Assembly: GCF_018255755.1 (NCBI RefSeq)
Contig: NZ_CP073766.1
Location: forward strand, 682,001-746,000
From: Chitinophaga sp. HK235
Lineage (GTDB): Bacteria > Bacteroidota > Bacteroidia > Chitinophagales > Chitinophagaceae
Reading direction: 5' to 3'
Length of the DNA stretch: 64,000 nt
The notes under the pieces were generated by a model. The model saw nothing but the letters and a program-made list of their open reading frames with translations. It was not told where the DNA came from and made no database searches. This document shows positions 50,777 to 60,213 of the stretch, piece after piece (within the stretch, counting starts at the first letter, position 1; each line of letters opens with the position of its first letter). The position numbers and the translations under genes are program-made.

Positions 50777-53700
50777 ATGAAACTGGTGTCCTTTATAATT
50801 CTGATTACCTCTTTACATATAACGGGTCATGTGTTCGGACAAAGTGAACAGATATCGGTGAAAGCGGATCAAATGCCTCTTATACGCCTGTTAAAATTGA
50901 TTGAGAAAAAAAGCAATAATCGTTTCGTATATCGGAGCGACCTGATACCTGCGTATACACGGGTAACGGTAGACCTGCATCAGGAGCCGATGGAAGAAGT
51001 GATGAAACGGGTTTTACATAATACCGGTCTCACCTTCAAAACATTGTCTGATGGCCTGATCGCCATTATTCCTGATACAACGGTTGTAAATACCGATATC
51101 CTGGTCAATGGCCGTATAACCGATATCACAGGTCATCCGCTGCCAGGGGTAAGCATCCGTATTGCCGGCATCAATAAAGGCGCCACCACCAACATGGAAG
51201 GAGTTTTCCGGGTAAAGGCCCCTTCAACGGCAACACTGATATGCTCTTTCATCGGGTACGAGGAACAGAAAATCGGGATCAACAACAGATCCGCATTGGA
51301 TATTGTGCTGAAAGACGACGCTAGGGGATTGAATGAAATAGTAGTGGTAGCTTATAGCGTTCAGACAAAAGGTTCTTTGACAGGTTCAGCTGTTATGGTT
51401 AACACGGCTTTATTTGATAAAGCTCCCCGTAGCAGCTTCCAGGAAAGCTTACAAGGAAATGTCCCGGGACTTCAATCTATGAATGGTTCCGGTCAACCCG
51501 GATCGGTACCCAGTATCCGTATCCGTGGCATAGGCTCTATTACTGCCGGCAGCGCCCCGCTCTATGTAGTGGATGGTGTGCCGGTAGTGACAGATGACCT
51601 GACAGATTTTAATGTGAATTCATTGGCTGGTATCAACAGTGCCGACATTGCTTCCATCTCTGTTTTAAAAGATGCCGCTTCCGCTTCCATCTACGGTTCC
51701 CGCGCCGCCAATGGCGTGATCCTGATCACGACCAAAACCGGCAGACCAGGTAACACCCGTATCAGGGCGAGCGTACAAAGGGGCGTCAACAAACTCACCA
51801 TCCCCAAAAGCAACTATCCGCTCAATACCAGCGAAATGATAGAACTGCTCAGGGAAGGATGGTACAATAAAGGAGATAGCAGTGGAGAAGCCGGATTCCA
51901 GAAAGAATTACAGGCCCGTGGCATCGATACCACCATTAACACCAACTGGATGGATTTGCTCACCCGCTCTGGCCCCTATACACAGGCTAATCTTTCTGCT
52001 GCCGGCGGTAATGAGAAAACAAAATTCTATGTGTCTGGCGGGTATTATGATTCCAAATCTGCTCTGAGAGGAGTAGACTACCAGCGAATGACAGGAAAGC
52101 TGAATCTAAGCAACAATGCTACAGATAAACTTTCTTTTAACGTCAATCTTTCTCTGGTCTATCAGAAAGCCAACGCTGTAGGAGATGTAGGACTGCTGGC
52201 CAATCCGGTACGATCGCTGGCCCGTATGCAACCATGGCTGAAAGTCTATAATGCAGATGGTTCCTACGACTTCAGTTACAACAACACATTTAATCCGGTA
52301 GCCGTGCTCGACGAGGCAACCCGCACTGGTTCTATTTATGGCCTGCTGGGTGGGGTCGGCGCCAAATACAAATTGAAAGAGGACTTATCGCTGGAAACCA
52401 GGATCAGTCTCGACCTGAACTATGCCCGTAGCAATTCTTTCTACCCTCCGGGATTCGGAGACGGCAGAAATACCAACGGACGGGCTTATGTCAATAATAA
52501 CCTGTGGAACAACTGGGTATCCACCAGTATTCTGCGATACAACCACCGCTGGGGTTATCACGGACTGAGCACTTTCGCAGGATTTGAGGCGCAGCGTACC
52601 GGTAATACCGGCAACTCTGCTTCTGCCACCAACTTCCTGCCCGGCAAAAACGAACTTGCCGATGCATCCAAACCAGAAGCCATTAATTCTGTTAATGTTG
52701 CCAACTCCCTGACAGGTGTATTCCTCAATGCAGGATACGACTATCAGCAAAAATATTATGTCTCCGGCTCCATCAGAAGGGACGCCTCTTCCAGATTCGG
52801 CAAGGAAAAAAGAGGTGCCAACTTCTGGTCACTCGGAGTAGCCTGGAATATCTATAAGGAGACCTTTATGCAGGATATTCCCGGTATTAACGAATTAAAA
52901 TTACGTGCTAGCTACGGCAGCAACGGAAACCAGGCTATTGACAATTACGCCTCGTTGTCATTGTACAATCCGGCAAATGATTATGATGGGAAACCGGGGT
53001 ATGTTCTGAGTCAATACCCCAATCCCTACCTTACCTGGGAACAAAATAAACCCTTCAATGCCGGTATCGATTTTGCCATACTTAAAAATCGTATATCCGG
53101 TACCGTAGAATATTATAACAGGGTCACCTCCCGGCTGTTACTGAATGTGCCGGTATCATCCGCTAACGGAATTACCGCTGTATTCCGCAACAATGGCGAG
53201 ATGCGCAATACCGGCTGGGAATTATCACTCAGCACACGTAACATCGTGGCGCATGATCCGCAGGCATTGTCATGGCGATCGGACTTTAATATATCTACCT
53301 TAAAGAATACCATTACCAGGCTGGACAATCCAATGACCAGCACTATTTATAAGCGGGAAGTAGGTGGTGATTTCTATCAGTTTTACCTCGTGGGGTATGC
53401 TGGCGCTGATCCGCAAACAGGAGAAGCCCGCTGGTATGCCAATGCTGACAAGACCACTACCACTCGTGTCTTCGGGGAAGCGCAGCGCTTTAATCAGGGC
53501 AGCGCTCTCCCGAAGTTTTATGGAAGTCTGACGAATTATTTTAGCTATAGGGGCTTTGAGCTCAGCTTTCAGTTTTACTACAACTGGGGCAGCAAAGTGT
53601 ATGACAACTGGGGCTCTTTCACGGAATCCGACGGCAGCGGCGGATTTGGTGCTACCTCCAAACTGTCCAGGCGTATCTACGAAAACCGCTGGCGGAAACC

Positions 53701-54019
53701 CGGTGATATCACCAATATCCCGAAAGTGGTGTTTGGCGGCACACAGACCGGACTTAGCAACCAGGCTTCTTCCAGATTCCTCTATGATGGTAGCTTTATC
53801 CGGCTCAGAGATCTGATGCTGGCCTATAACATGCCTAAATCATGGCTGACCCGAACAGGATTGAGTGAAGCCCGGATCTACATGAGAGGCAATAACCTCT
53901 GGACATTTGTAAAAGATGCTCAACTAACCATGGACCCGGAAGTGCCGGTGACTGGTGATTATGATCAGCGACCACCTATATTCAAAACATTCCTCGTCGG
54001 GGTAGACATCAATTTTTAA
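50777..54019 (+). CDS. SusC/RagA-type TonB-dependent receptor
   Basis: An outer-membrane transporter of 1080 residues. A signal peptide (FIILITSLHITGHVFGQ) is followed by an STN domain (KADQMPLIRLLKLIEKKSNN), a carboxypeptidase-like domain (VNGRITDITGHPLPGVSIRI), the plug with RIRGIGSITAGSAPLYVVDG, and the barrel ending FKTFLVGVDINF (aromatic last residue). It pairs with the SusD gene 8 nt downstream. The STN domain and the FecR upstream show regulation by ligand through the sigma factor. The PIG-L deacetylase that follows hints at an N-acetylated sugar or glycoconjugate as substrate. Confidence 0.94.
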   Translation: MKLVSFIILITSLHITGHVFGQSEQISVKADQMPLIRLLKLIEKKSNNRFVYRSDLIPAYTRVTVDLHQEPMEEVMKRVLHNTGLTFKTLSDGLIAIIPDTTVVNTDILVNGRITDITGHPLPGVSIRIAGINKGATTNMEGVFRVKAPSTATLICSFIGYEEQKIGINNRSALDIVLKDDARGLNEIVVVAYSVQTKGSLTGSAVMVNTALFDKAPRSSFQESLQGNVPGLQSMNGSGQPGSVPSIRIRGIGSITAGSAPLYVVDGVPVVTDDLTDFNVNSLAGINSADIASISVLKDAASASIYGSRAANGVILITTKTGRPGNTRIRASVQRGVNKLTIPKSNYPLNTSEMIELLREGWYNKGDSSGEAGFQKELQARGIDTTINTNWMDLLTRSGPYTQANLSAAGGNEKTKFYVSGGYYDSKSALRGVDYQRMTGKLNLSNNATDKLSFNVNLSLVYQKANAVGDVGLLANPVRSLARMQPWLKVYNADGSYDFSYNNTFNPVAVLDEATRTGSIYGLLGGVGAKYKLKEDLSLETRISLDLNYARSNSFYPPGFGDGRNTNGRAYVNNNLWNNWVSTSILRYNHRWGYHGLSTFAGFEAQRTGNTGNSASATNFLPGKNELADASKPEAINSVNVANSLTGVFLNAGYDYQQKYYVSGSIRRDASSRFGKEKRGANFWSLGVAWNIYKETFMQDIPGINELKLRASYGSNGNQAIDNYASLSLYNPANDYDGKPGYVLSQYPNPYLTWEQNKPFNAGIDFAILKNRISGTVEYYNRVTSRLLLNVPVSSANGITAVFRNNGEMRNTGWELSLSTRNIVAHDPQALSWRSDFNISTLKNTITRLDNPMTSTIYKREVGGDFYQFYLVGYAGADPQTGEARWYANADKTTTTRVFGEAQRFNQGSALPKFYGSLTNYFSYRGFELSFQFYYNWGSKVYDNWGSFTESDGSGGFGATSKLSRRIYENRWRKPGDITNIPKVVFGGTQTGLSNQASSRFLYDGSFIRLRDLMLAYNMPKSWLTRTGLSEARIYMRGNNLWTFVKDAQLTMDPEVPVTGDYDQRPPIFKTFLVGVDINF

Positions 54020-54027
54020 TACAGTTC

Positions 54028-55473
54028 ATGTTGCAACGATATAAACATATTGCCTGGATGTTAATAGCTACACTGGTTGCCAGCTGTAGTAAGGATTTTC
54101 TTAACCAGGACCCTCAGTCGGCTACGGAAACACGACATACCATTAAAGATCTGGCAGGGCTGCAAGCAGCCATTAACGGGGTGTATTCACTAATGCAAAA
54201 TGAAAACTATTACGGCCGTACCATGTTACTGTTGCCGGACCTTCGGGCAGACAATGAGTATGTCAGTGTCGTCAACAGTAACAGGTACCGTAATCTGGAT
54301 CAGTACATTGTAACAGCCAACGATGTTTATATCACCGATGCATGGAACCTGCTTTACAGAGTGGTAGCCAATGCCAATATGGTGATACAGAAAGGCCCTT
54401 CCGTATCACTGTTGCCCTTTGCTGCAGACAGCAGCGAAGCAGGACAGATTGTGGCGGAAGCCTATGCATTGAGAGGACTGGTATTTTTTGACCTGGTACG
54501 ATTGTACGCGCAGGCTTACAACTATACGCCGGATGCCTCGCACATGGGAATTCCGCTGGCCACTACTACCAATATAGAAGAGGTACAGTCGCCTTCCCGC
54601 AGTTCTGTAAAAGACACTTATACACAGATCATCAGCGATCTGAATAAGGCAATCAGTCTTTTCCAGGAAAGCAAAAGTCCGGCCTTCTCGTCCGGCAGGC
54701 TCAATATACTGAGCGTAAAGGCTTTGCTGGCAAGGGTATTGCTGTATAAAGGAGATTGGGTAGCGGCAGAAGCCGCAGCCAGCTTTGTGATCAGCACCGG
54801 CAAGTATACATTGCTGCCAGGAGATAAGTTGGTCAGCGATTTTAGCCAGACAGGCAACAGTGAAACGATCTTTGAAATCATCAATACACCAACAGACAAC
54901 CTTAGCACCGATGCGCTGAGTTATATGTTCAGCCAGATGGGTTACGGAGATGTACTGGCTACTGATGATATATGGAAAATATATAATGAAAAAGATGCAC
55001 GACTGGGATTTATAAAAAGAGATAGACGTGCGGGCACCGGAGGAGAGAATCCGGCCAACATCGTTACCAAGTACAGGGATGTGGCCACGTTTGCGGAAGG
55101 TATTAAGGTGATGCGGCTGGCAGAGCTGTATCTTATCCGGGCAGAAGCGCTGGCCCATCTGGGTAGAGATGCAGATGCACAGCAAGCGTTGAATGATATT
55201 GTAAGAAGGGCTAATCCTGGTGCAGCGCCGGTAATGGCCACAGGCCAGGCCCTGTTGGATGCTATTGCGCTGGAAAGGCGCAAGGAGCTGGCCTTCGAAG
55301 GACACCGGCTTTTTGATCTGGCCCGCACCGGAGCGCCATTTATAAAGTATCTCGCCAACAACAAAACTATTTCCGTGGCTTTGCCCGGACCTAAAATAAT
55401 CTTACCTATTCCCCAAAGAGAGCTGGATGCCAATCCAAATATACGCCACCAGCAAAACGAAGGATACAACTAA
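54028..55473 (+). CDS. SusD/RagB-family substrate-binding lipoprotein
   Basis: A surface lipoprotein of 481 residues. The lipobox is ATLVASC (Cys about residue 20). The N-terminal SusD domain includes LAGLQAAINGVYSLMQNENY, and the TPR-like helices include AYALRGLVFFDLVRLYAQAY. The C-terminal RagB block has IVTKYRDVATFAEGIKVMRL, LYLIRAEALAHL, ALERRKELAFEGHRLFDLAR and LPIPQRELDANPNI, all diagnostic. It caps the SusC channel. It is followed by a terminator. Confidence 0.95.
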   Translation: MLQRYKHIAWMLIATLVASCSKDFLNQDPQSATETRHTIKDLAGLQAAINGVYSLMQNENYYGRTMLLLPDLRADNEYVSVVNSNRYRNLDQYIVTANDVYITDAWNLLYRVVANANMVIQKGPSVSLLPFAADSSEAGQIVAEAYALRGLVFFDLVRLYAQAYNYTPDASHMGIPLATTTNIEEVQSPSRSSVKDTYTQIISDLNKAISLFQESKSPAFSSGRLNILSVKALLARVLLYKGDWVAAEAAASFVISTGKYTLLPGDKLVSDFSQTGNSETIFEIINTPTDNLSTDALSYMFSQMGYGDVLATDDIWKIYNEKDARLGFIKRDRRAGTGGENPANIVTKYRDVATFAEGIKVMRLAELYLIRAEALAHLGRDADAQQALNDIVRRANPGAAPVMATGQALLDAIALERRKELAFEGHRLFDLARTGAPFIKYLANNKTISVALPGPKIILPIPQRELDANPNIRHQQNEGYN

Positions 55474-55530
55474 TCTGAACCGCCTTTGTTGACAATTGGT
55501 TTTTGCAAGCTGGTTGGTTTTTGCTTGTAG

Positions 55531-55558
55531 GGTCCCGGTAACACACCGGGACCTTTTA
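55531..55558 (+). terminator. Terminator after susD
   Basis: GGTCCCGGT at 55531-55539 pairs perfectly with ACCGGGACC at 55545-55553 (loop AACAC) and is followed by TTTTATTTTATTT. Confidence 0.85.
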
Positions 55559-55608
55559 TTTTATTTCGCCGTTCAACCCAATTCTCTTCCTTCACATGAA
55601 TTTATTCC

Positions 55609-55616
55609 TATTTTTG
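55609..55616 (+). promoter_or_regulatory. -7 box of the PIG-L gene promoter
   Basis: TATTTTTG matches the consensus and is 26 nt before the ATG at 55643. With the terminator at 55531 it suggests a separate transcription unit for the PIG-L to symporter genes. The -33 match is weak. Confidence 0.5.
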
Positions 55617-55642
55617 GCGACTCTGTAAATCACGTTTTATTC

Positions 55643-58129
55643 ATGTTTTTAAGAATCCGCACTGCACTGGCTTTCCTGATCCTCCTGATTGCCAGCATAC
55701 CTGCACTGGCACAACCATCACCCGTATGGAACGCTGCTGACATAAAACTGCAGCTGAAAAAGCTGGATACGCTGGGAAGCGTATTGTATCTGGCAGCCCA
55801 TCCTGATGATGAAAACACCCGTTTGCTGGCTTTCCTGGCCAAAGAAAAACTTTATCGTACCGGCTACCTGTCACTCACCCGTGGTGATGGTGGTCAAAAC
55901 CTCGTAGGCAACGAACAATCCGAACTATTGGGATTGATCCGTACCCAGGAACTGCTGGCAGCCCGTCGTATTGATGGCGCTGAACAGTTCTTCACCCGGG
56001 CACAGGACTTCGGTTTCTCCAAAAATCCAGCAGAAACATTTACCATCTGGGACAAGAAAAAAATCCTGGGTGATGTAGTATGGATGATCCGCAAATTCCA
56101 GCCGGATGTCATCATATGCCGTTTCCCGGCCGACAGTCGCGCCGGCCACGGACATCACACCGCCTCCGCTATGCTGGCGGCAGAAGCCTTCACCGCTGCC
56201 GCTGATCCCAAACAATATCCCGAACAACTCAAATATGTACAGCCCTGGAAAACAAAAAGGCTGTTGTGGAATACCTTCAATTTCGGTAATACCAATACCA
56301 TCTCGGAAGACCAGTTCAAGGAGGATGTAGGCACCTACAATTATCTCCTGGGAAAAGGTTATGGAGAGATTGCTGCCGAAAGCCGCTCCCAGCATAAAAG
56401 CCAGGGTTTTGGCGTTCCTGCGGGCAGAGGTTCCAGCATGGAATATTTCCAGACCATCAAGGGTGATGCACCCCGCCATGAACTGCTGGATGATGTAAAC
56501 ACCAGCTGGTCACGTGTTGCTGGCGGCGCTGCTATCGGCAAAATGGTAGACAAGGCTATCCAGTCTTACCGTATGGAAGATCCGGGAGCTTCGGTGCCTG
56601 CGCTGCTGGAAATACGCAAAGCCATCCAGGCGTTGCCTGAGGGCTACTGGCGCAATCAGAAGCTGAAAGAAACAGAACAGCTCATCTATGCCTGCGCCGG
56701 CGTCTGGGCTGAGGCTTACAGCACTTCCCCCAGCGTAGTGCCAGGATACAGTATGGAAGCGACAGTACAGCTGATCAACCGCGGACATGTCCCTGTTAAT
56801 CTTCGCAAAGTAGACCTGCCCGGTAAGTCGGACGCCATCGGCGCCCGCGAACTGGCTTACAATAAATTCAACAGCATCTCCCATACACTCACGGTACCGG
56901 CAGAAACAAAAATCTCACAGCCTTACTGGTTGTCTGAGTCACATCCGCTGGGTACTTACGAAATCCCTGATCCGTTACAGGTTGGCAATCCGGAAAATGT
57001 TCCGCCTCTCGTAGCCAGGATACACCTGGAAATAGGAGGGCAGGAGTTCCTGTTACAACGTCCGCTCCAGTACAAGTACACCGACCCGGTAAAAGGAGAA
57101 CTATACGAACCATTAGTGATAGCGCCTCCTGTAGTGGCCAACCTGAATAACCAGGTATACATCTTTACCAGCAATCAACCACAAACAGTGCCTGTGAAGA
57201 TCTCCGCTATGGCTGATGGCGTAACTGGCAACGTGCACCTGAAACTACCCGCGGGCTTTGCTGTAAAGGAAAGCAGCCTGCCTTTCAAACTGGAGAAAAA
57301 AGGCGATGAACTGGAACTGCGTTTCAGCATTCAACCGAAAGCAGCAGCGACCACCAATCAGGTAGACACGTTTACGGTAGTGATGGATTGTAACGGTAAA
57401 GCCTATACGCAAAGTATACAGCACATCCGCTATGATCATATCCCGCTGATCACCCTCTTCCCTGAAGCATCCGCGAGACTGGTAACCGTTGATCTGAAGC
57501 ACAACGGCAACAAACTGGGATACATTCCCGGTGCCGGTGATCTGGTGGCTGCTTCCCTCAGACAGGTAGGCTACGATGTAACCGAACTGAGTGAAAAAGA
57601 AATCATGGGCAACCTGCTGGCTCAATACGATGCCATTATTGTTGGCGTACGCGCGTATAATACTAATCCCCGCATGAAGTACTGGCAAAGCCATCTGATG
57701 GATTATGTGAGCAAAGGTGGAACACTGCTGGTACAATACAATGTAAACAATCCGCTGGTGACGCAGGATCTGGGTCCATATCCGTTTAGCCTTTCCCGTG
57801 ACCGGGTAACAGATGAAAAGGCCGCGGTGACCTTCCTGCAGTCGGATAGTCCTGTATTGCATTATCCCAATGAAATCAGCGCTGCTGATTTTAATGACTG
57901 GGTACAGGAGAGAGGATTGTATTTCCCTGTTAATATTGACAAAGCATATCAGAAACTGTTTTCGATGAATGATAAGGGAGAATCACCGCTGGATGGTTCT
58001 ACCATTGTGGCGCAGTATGGCAAAGGCAGGTATGTGTATACAGGCCTGGCGTTTTTCCGTGAACTGCCTGCCGGTGTGCCCGGTGCCTATCGTTTATTTG
58101 TGAACCTGATTTCTGTTAAACAGCACTAG
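55643..58129 (+). CDS. Exported PIG-L family deacetylase, multidomain
   Basis: The protein has 828 residues from the ATG at 55643; the upstream in-frame extension runs through the susD terminator and was rejected. A signal peptide (ALAFLILLIASIPALAQ) puts it in the periplasm. The PIG-L/LmbE zinc motif is AHPDDE at residues 52-57, and CRFPADSRAGHGHHTASA holds the second set of ligands. The catalytic domain is about residues 35-280. The rest has beta-sandwich modules (about 340-600) and a C-terminal glutamine-amidotransferase-like domain (GVRAYNTNPRMKYWQ). It removes N-acetyl groups from sugars, and should act on the sugar imported by the SusC/D pair. Confidence 0.88.
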   Translation: MFLRIRTALAFLILLIASIPALAQPSPVWNAADIKLQLKKLDTLGSVLYLAAHPDDENTRLLAFLAKEKLYRTGYLSLTRGDGGQNLVGNEQSELLGLIRTQELLAARRIDGAEQFFTRAQDFGFSKNPAETFTIWDKKKILGDVVWMIRKFQPDVIICRFPADSRAGHGHHTASAMLAAEAFTAAADPKQYPEQLKYVQPWKTKRLLWNTFNFGNTNTISEDQFKEDVGTYNYLLGKGYGEIAAESRSQHKSQGFGVPAGRGSSMEYFQTIKGDAPRHELLDDVNTSWSRVAGGAAIGKMVDKAIQSYRMEDPGASVPALLEIRKAIQALPEGYWRNQKLKETEQLIYACAGVWAEAYSTSPSVVPGYSMEATVQLINRGHVPVNLRKVDLPGKSDAIGARELAYNKFNSISHTLTVPAETKISQPYWLSESHPLGTYEIPDPLQVGNPENVPPLVARIHLEIGGQEFLLQRPLQYKYTDPVKGELYEPLVIAPPVVANLNNQVYIFTSNQPQTVPVKISAMADGVTGNVHLKLPAGFAVKESSLPFKLEKKGDELELRFSIQPKAAATTNQVDTFTVVMDCNGKAYTQSIQHIRYDHIPLITLFPEASARLVTVDLKHNGNKLGYIPGAGDLVAASLRQVGYDVTELSEKEIMGNLLAQYDAIIVGVRAYNTNPRMKYWQSHLMDYVSKGGTLLVQYNVNNPLVTQDLGPYPFSLSRDRVTDEKAAVTFLQSDSPVLHYPNEISAADFNDWVQERGLYFPVNIDKAYQKLFSMNDKGESPLDGSTIVAQYGKGRYVYTGLAFFRELPAGVPGAYRLFVNLISVKQH

Positions 58130-58134
58130 GCGAG

Positions 58135-58308
58135 ATGGCAAAAAAACATGTACAGAACCGCCCCAGGCTGAGGATTGCAGCAATACTCTGCATCCTCCTG
58201 GGGCTGTTTATCGGATTTGAAATTAAAAGGGTCCATATCGGACTGCTGATTGGAATTGCGCTGGGACTACTGACCGGGAGCATGTGGTCCAAAAGCACTG
58301 ATGATTGA
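58135..58308 (+). CDS. Small two-helix membrane protein
   Basis: The protein has 57 residues (ATG 58135, TGA 58306-58308). A basic start (MAKKHVQNRPRLR) leads into two hydrophobic segments at about residues 14-28 and 34-48 (IAAILCILLGLFIGF and HIGLLIGIALGLLTG). It begins 5 nt after the PIG-L stop and is followed within 18 nt by the next small gene, so it is part of the operon. I do not recognise the family. A role with the symporter is possible. Confidence 0.65.
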   Translation: MAKKHVQNRPRLRIAAILCILLGLFIGFEIKRVHIGLLIGIALGLLTGSMWSKSTDD

Positions 58309-58326
58309 ATGTATAAATACTGAAGC

Positions 58327-58458
58327 ATGACGGAAAAAGACCTGCAGGAAGAGAAACCACCACTGTTCCCGGCTTGGGGTTACTGGTATGTACTGGTGAT
58401 CGGCTGGTTGGGGATGTTGATCATGCTCTTCTATTTATTCACCAAAACATATTCATGA
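58327..58458 (+). CDS. Tiny membrane protein overlapping the symporter
   Basis: The protein has 43 residues (ATG 58327, TGA 58456-58458). A charged start (MTEKDLQEEKPPLFPAWG) precedes one hydrophobic helix (YWYVLVIGWLGMLIMLFYLF). Its stop overlaps the symporter start as ATGA at 58455-58458, which implies translational coupling. Sodium symporters of the pantothenate type are often preceded by a small subunit of this kind (YhdT/DUF3311-like), so it may be an accessory subunit. The exact family is not certain. Confidence 0.7.
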   Translation: MTEKDLQEEKPPLFPAWGYWYVLVIGWLGMLIMLFYLFTKTYS

Positions 58459-60149
58459 GTTCTTTAGACTGGGTAGTACTCGTTTCTACCCTTACCATCA
58501 TTATACTGTATGGCATCTGGAAAAGCCGGGGAAAACAAAACATGGAAAGTTATTTCCTTGGCAACCAGGCTATGCCATGGTATATTGTCCTGTTGTCTAT
58601 TATAGGCACCCAGGCCAGTGCTATTACTTTTATATCAGCTCCCGGTCAGGCCTATACGGACGGGATGCGGTTTGTACAATATTATTTCGGGCTGCCACTG
58701 GCTATGGTAGTGCTTTGTATCACCTTTGTACCTATCTTTCATAAACTGAAAGTATATACGGCCTATGAGTTTTTAGAAAAGAGATTTGACCTGAAAACCC
58801 GTACGCTGGCGTCTTTCCTGTTTCTGGTACAGCGGGGCCTTTCTACCGGCATCAGTATCTGTGCACCCTCCATTATTTTATCATCACTGTTGGGCTGGAA
58901 TCTTTACTGGACCAATATGATCATGGGCGGTATGCTGATCATCTATACGGTGGCCGGCGGTACCCGGGCTGTTGCCTATACGCAGACTTTACAACTGGCC
59001 ATCATTTTTGGAGGTATGTTCCTGGCAGGCTGGATGGTAGTGCATTTGCTGCCAGCGGATATTGGCTTTAAACAGGCATTGCAGGTGTCAGGCAAAATGG
59101 ACAAGCTGAATGTGATTGTAACCAAATTTGACTGGAACGATAAGTACAATATCTGGAGCGGGTTGATAGGCGGGTTTTTCCTGGCACTGTCCTATTTCGG
59201 GACTGACCAGTCGCAGGTAGGGCGTTACCTGACGGCCCGTTCCGTAAAGGAAAGCCGTATGGGCCTGTTGATGAATGGTCTGGTAAAAGTACCAATGCAG
59301 TTCCTGATTCTGTTGATCGGTGCCATGGTATTTGTGTTTTACCTCTATTTCCGCGCACCTATTTTCTTCAACGAATCTCAGTTGGCCCGTGTGCGTAACA
59401 CCTCTCAGGGGCCTGCCTTACAACAGCTGGAAAACCAGTATAATTCACTGAGTACACTCAAACAGCAACAGGTAAAAGACCTGGCAGCAGCCCTGGAAAC
59501 CAAGGATGCCGCCAGTACTGACATCGCCAAAAAAGCACTGCTGCAAACGGATGAACAGGCACTGGCTATCAGGAAAGAGGCACTGACGCTGATGAAAAAG
59601 GCCGATCCTACTGCCGATACCAACGATACGAATTACATCTTTCTGCATTTTGTAGTCAACAGTCTTCCCAAAGGATTGGTGGGCCTGCTGGTCGCTATCA
59701 TTTTCCTGGCGGCATGGGGTAGTATTGCTGCAGCGCTCAATTCGCTGGCTTCCACTACAGTGATAGATGTATACCAGCGTTTGTATAACGGTCACGCCAC
59801 TCCGGAGCATTATATGCGTATCTCCAAATTGTGGACTTTGATATGGGGCGTATTTTGTATTGTGGTGGCGCAGTTTGCCAGTGGGCTGGGAAGTTTGATT
59901 GAAGTGGTGAATATATTGGGCTCCTGGTTCTACGGTGTTACACTGGGAATTTTTATGGTAGCGTTTTACCTGAAGCGGGTAGGAGGTACAGCCACCTTCT
60001 GGGCTGCCATTGCCGCTGAGGCAGTGGTGCTGGTGATGTACGGGTTGGAGCAGGTATCTTTCCTTTGGCTCAACGCTATCGGGTGTATACTGGTAATTGT
60101 TTTTGCAACGATTCTGCAGCCTTTCATAAAGAAACCGGCACTTTCATAA
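58455..60149 (+). CDS. Sodium:solute symporter (SSS family)
   Basis: An inner-membrane carrier of 564 residues from the ATG at 58455, chosen because it overlaps the upstream stop and begins directly with a membrane helix (WVVLVSTLTIIILYGIW). About thirteen helices are visible. SSS signatures are YFLGNQAMPWYIVLLSIIGT near residue 28, TAYEFLEKRFDLKTR near 105, and SYFGTDQSQVGRYLTARS. Residues 310-390 form a hydrophilic insert between helices (LKQQQVKDLAAALETKDA) that is unusual. It probably imports the sugar or acid produced by the SusC/D-PIG-L system. Confidence 0.9.
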   Translation: MSSLDWVVLVSTLTIIILYGIWKSRGKQNMESYFLGNQAMPWYIVLLSIIGTQASAITFISAPGQAYTDGMRFVQYYFGLPLAMVVLCITFVPIFHKLKVYTAYEFLEKRFDLKTRTLASFLFLVQRGLSTGISICAPSIILSSLLGWNLYWTNMIMGGMLIIYTVAGGTRAVAYTQTLQLAIIFGGMFLAGWMVVHLLPADIGFKQALQVSGKMDKLNVIVTKFDWNDKYNIWSGLIGGFFLALSYFGTDQSQVGRYLTARSVKESRMGLLMNGLVKVPMQFLILLIGAMVFVFYLYFRAPIFFNESQLARVRNTSQGPALQQLENQYNSLSTLKQQQVKDLAAALETKDAASTDIAKKALLQTDEQALAIRKEALTLMKKADPTADTNDTNYIFLHFVVNSLPKGLVGLLVAIIFLAAWGSIAAALNSLASTTVIDVYQRLYNGHATPEHYMRISKLWTLIWGVFCIVVAQFASGLGSLIEVVNILGSWFYGVTLGIFMVAFYLKRVGGTATFWAAIAAEAVVLVMYGLEQVSFLWLNAIGCILVIVFATILQPFIKKPALS

Positions 60150-60152
60150 AAT

Positions 60153-60194
60153 GACAGCGGGATTTAAAATAATGATATTTTAAATCCCGCTGTC
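60153..60194. terminator. Perfect 18-bp bidirectional terminator
   Basis: GACAGCGGGATTTAAAAT at 60153-60170 pairs perfectly with 60177-60194 (6-nt loop). It lies between the convergent symporter and DUF2911 genes. Confidence 0.8.
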
Positions 60195-60213
60195 AGCATT
60201 AAATCAGGAAGAA

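Noticed and set aside
55496..55642. N-terminal extension of the PIG-L protein
   Set aside because: It would be translated through the susD terminator and upstream of the -7 box, and it puts 49 residues before a good signal peptide.
55643..58129. PIG-L protein as the bacillithiol enzyme BshB
   Set aside because: BshB is a cytosolic protein of about 240 residues; this one is exported, 828 residues long and tied to a SusC/D locus.
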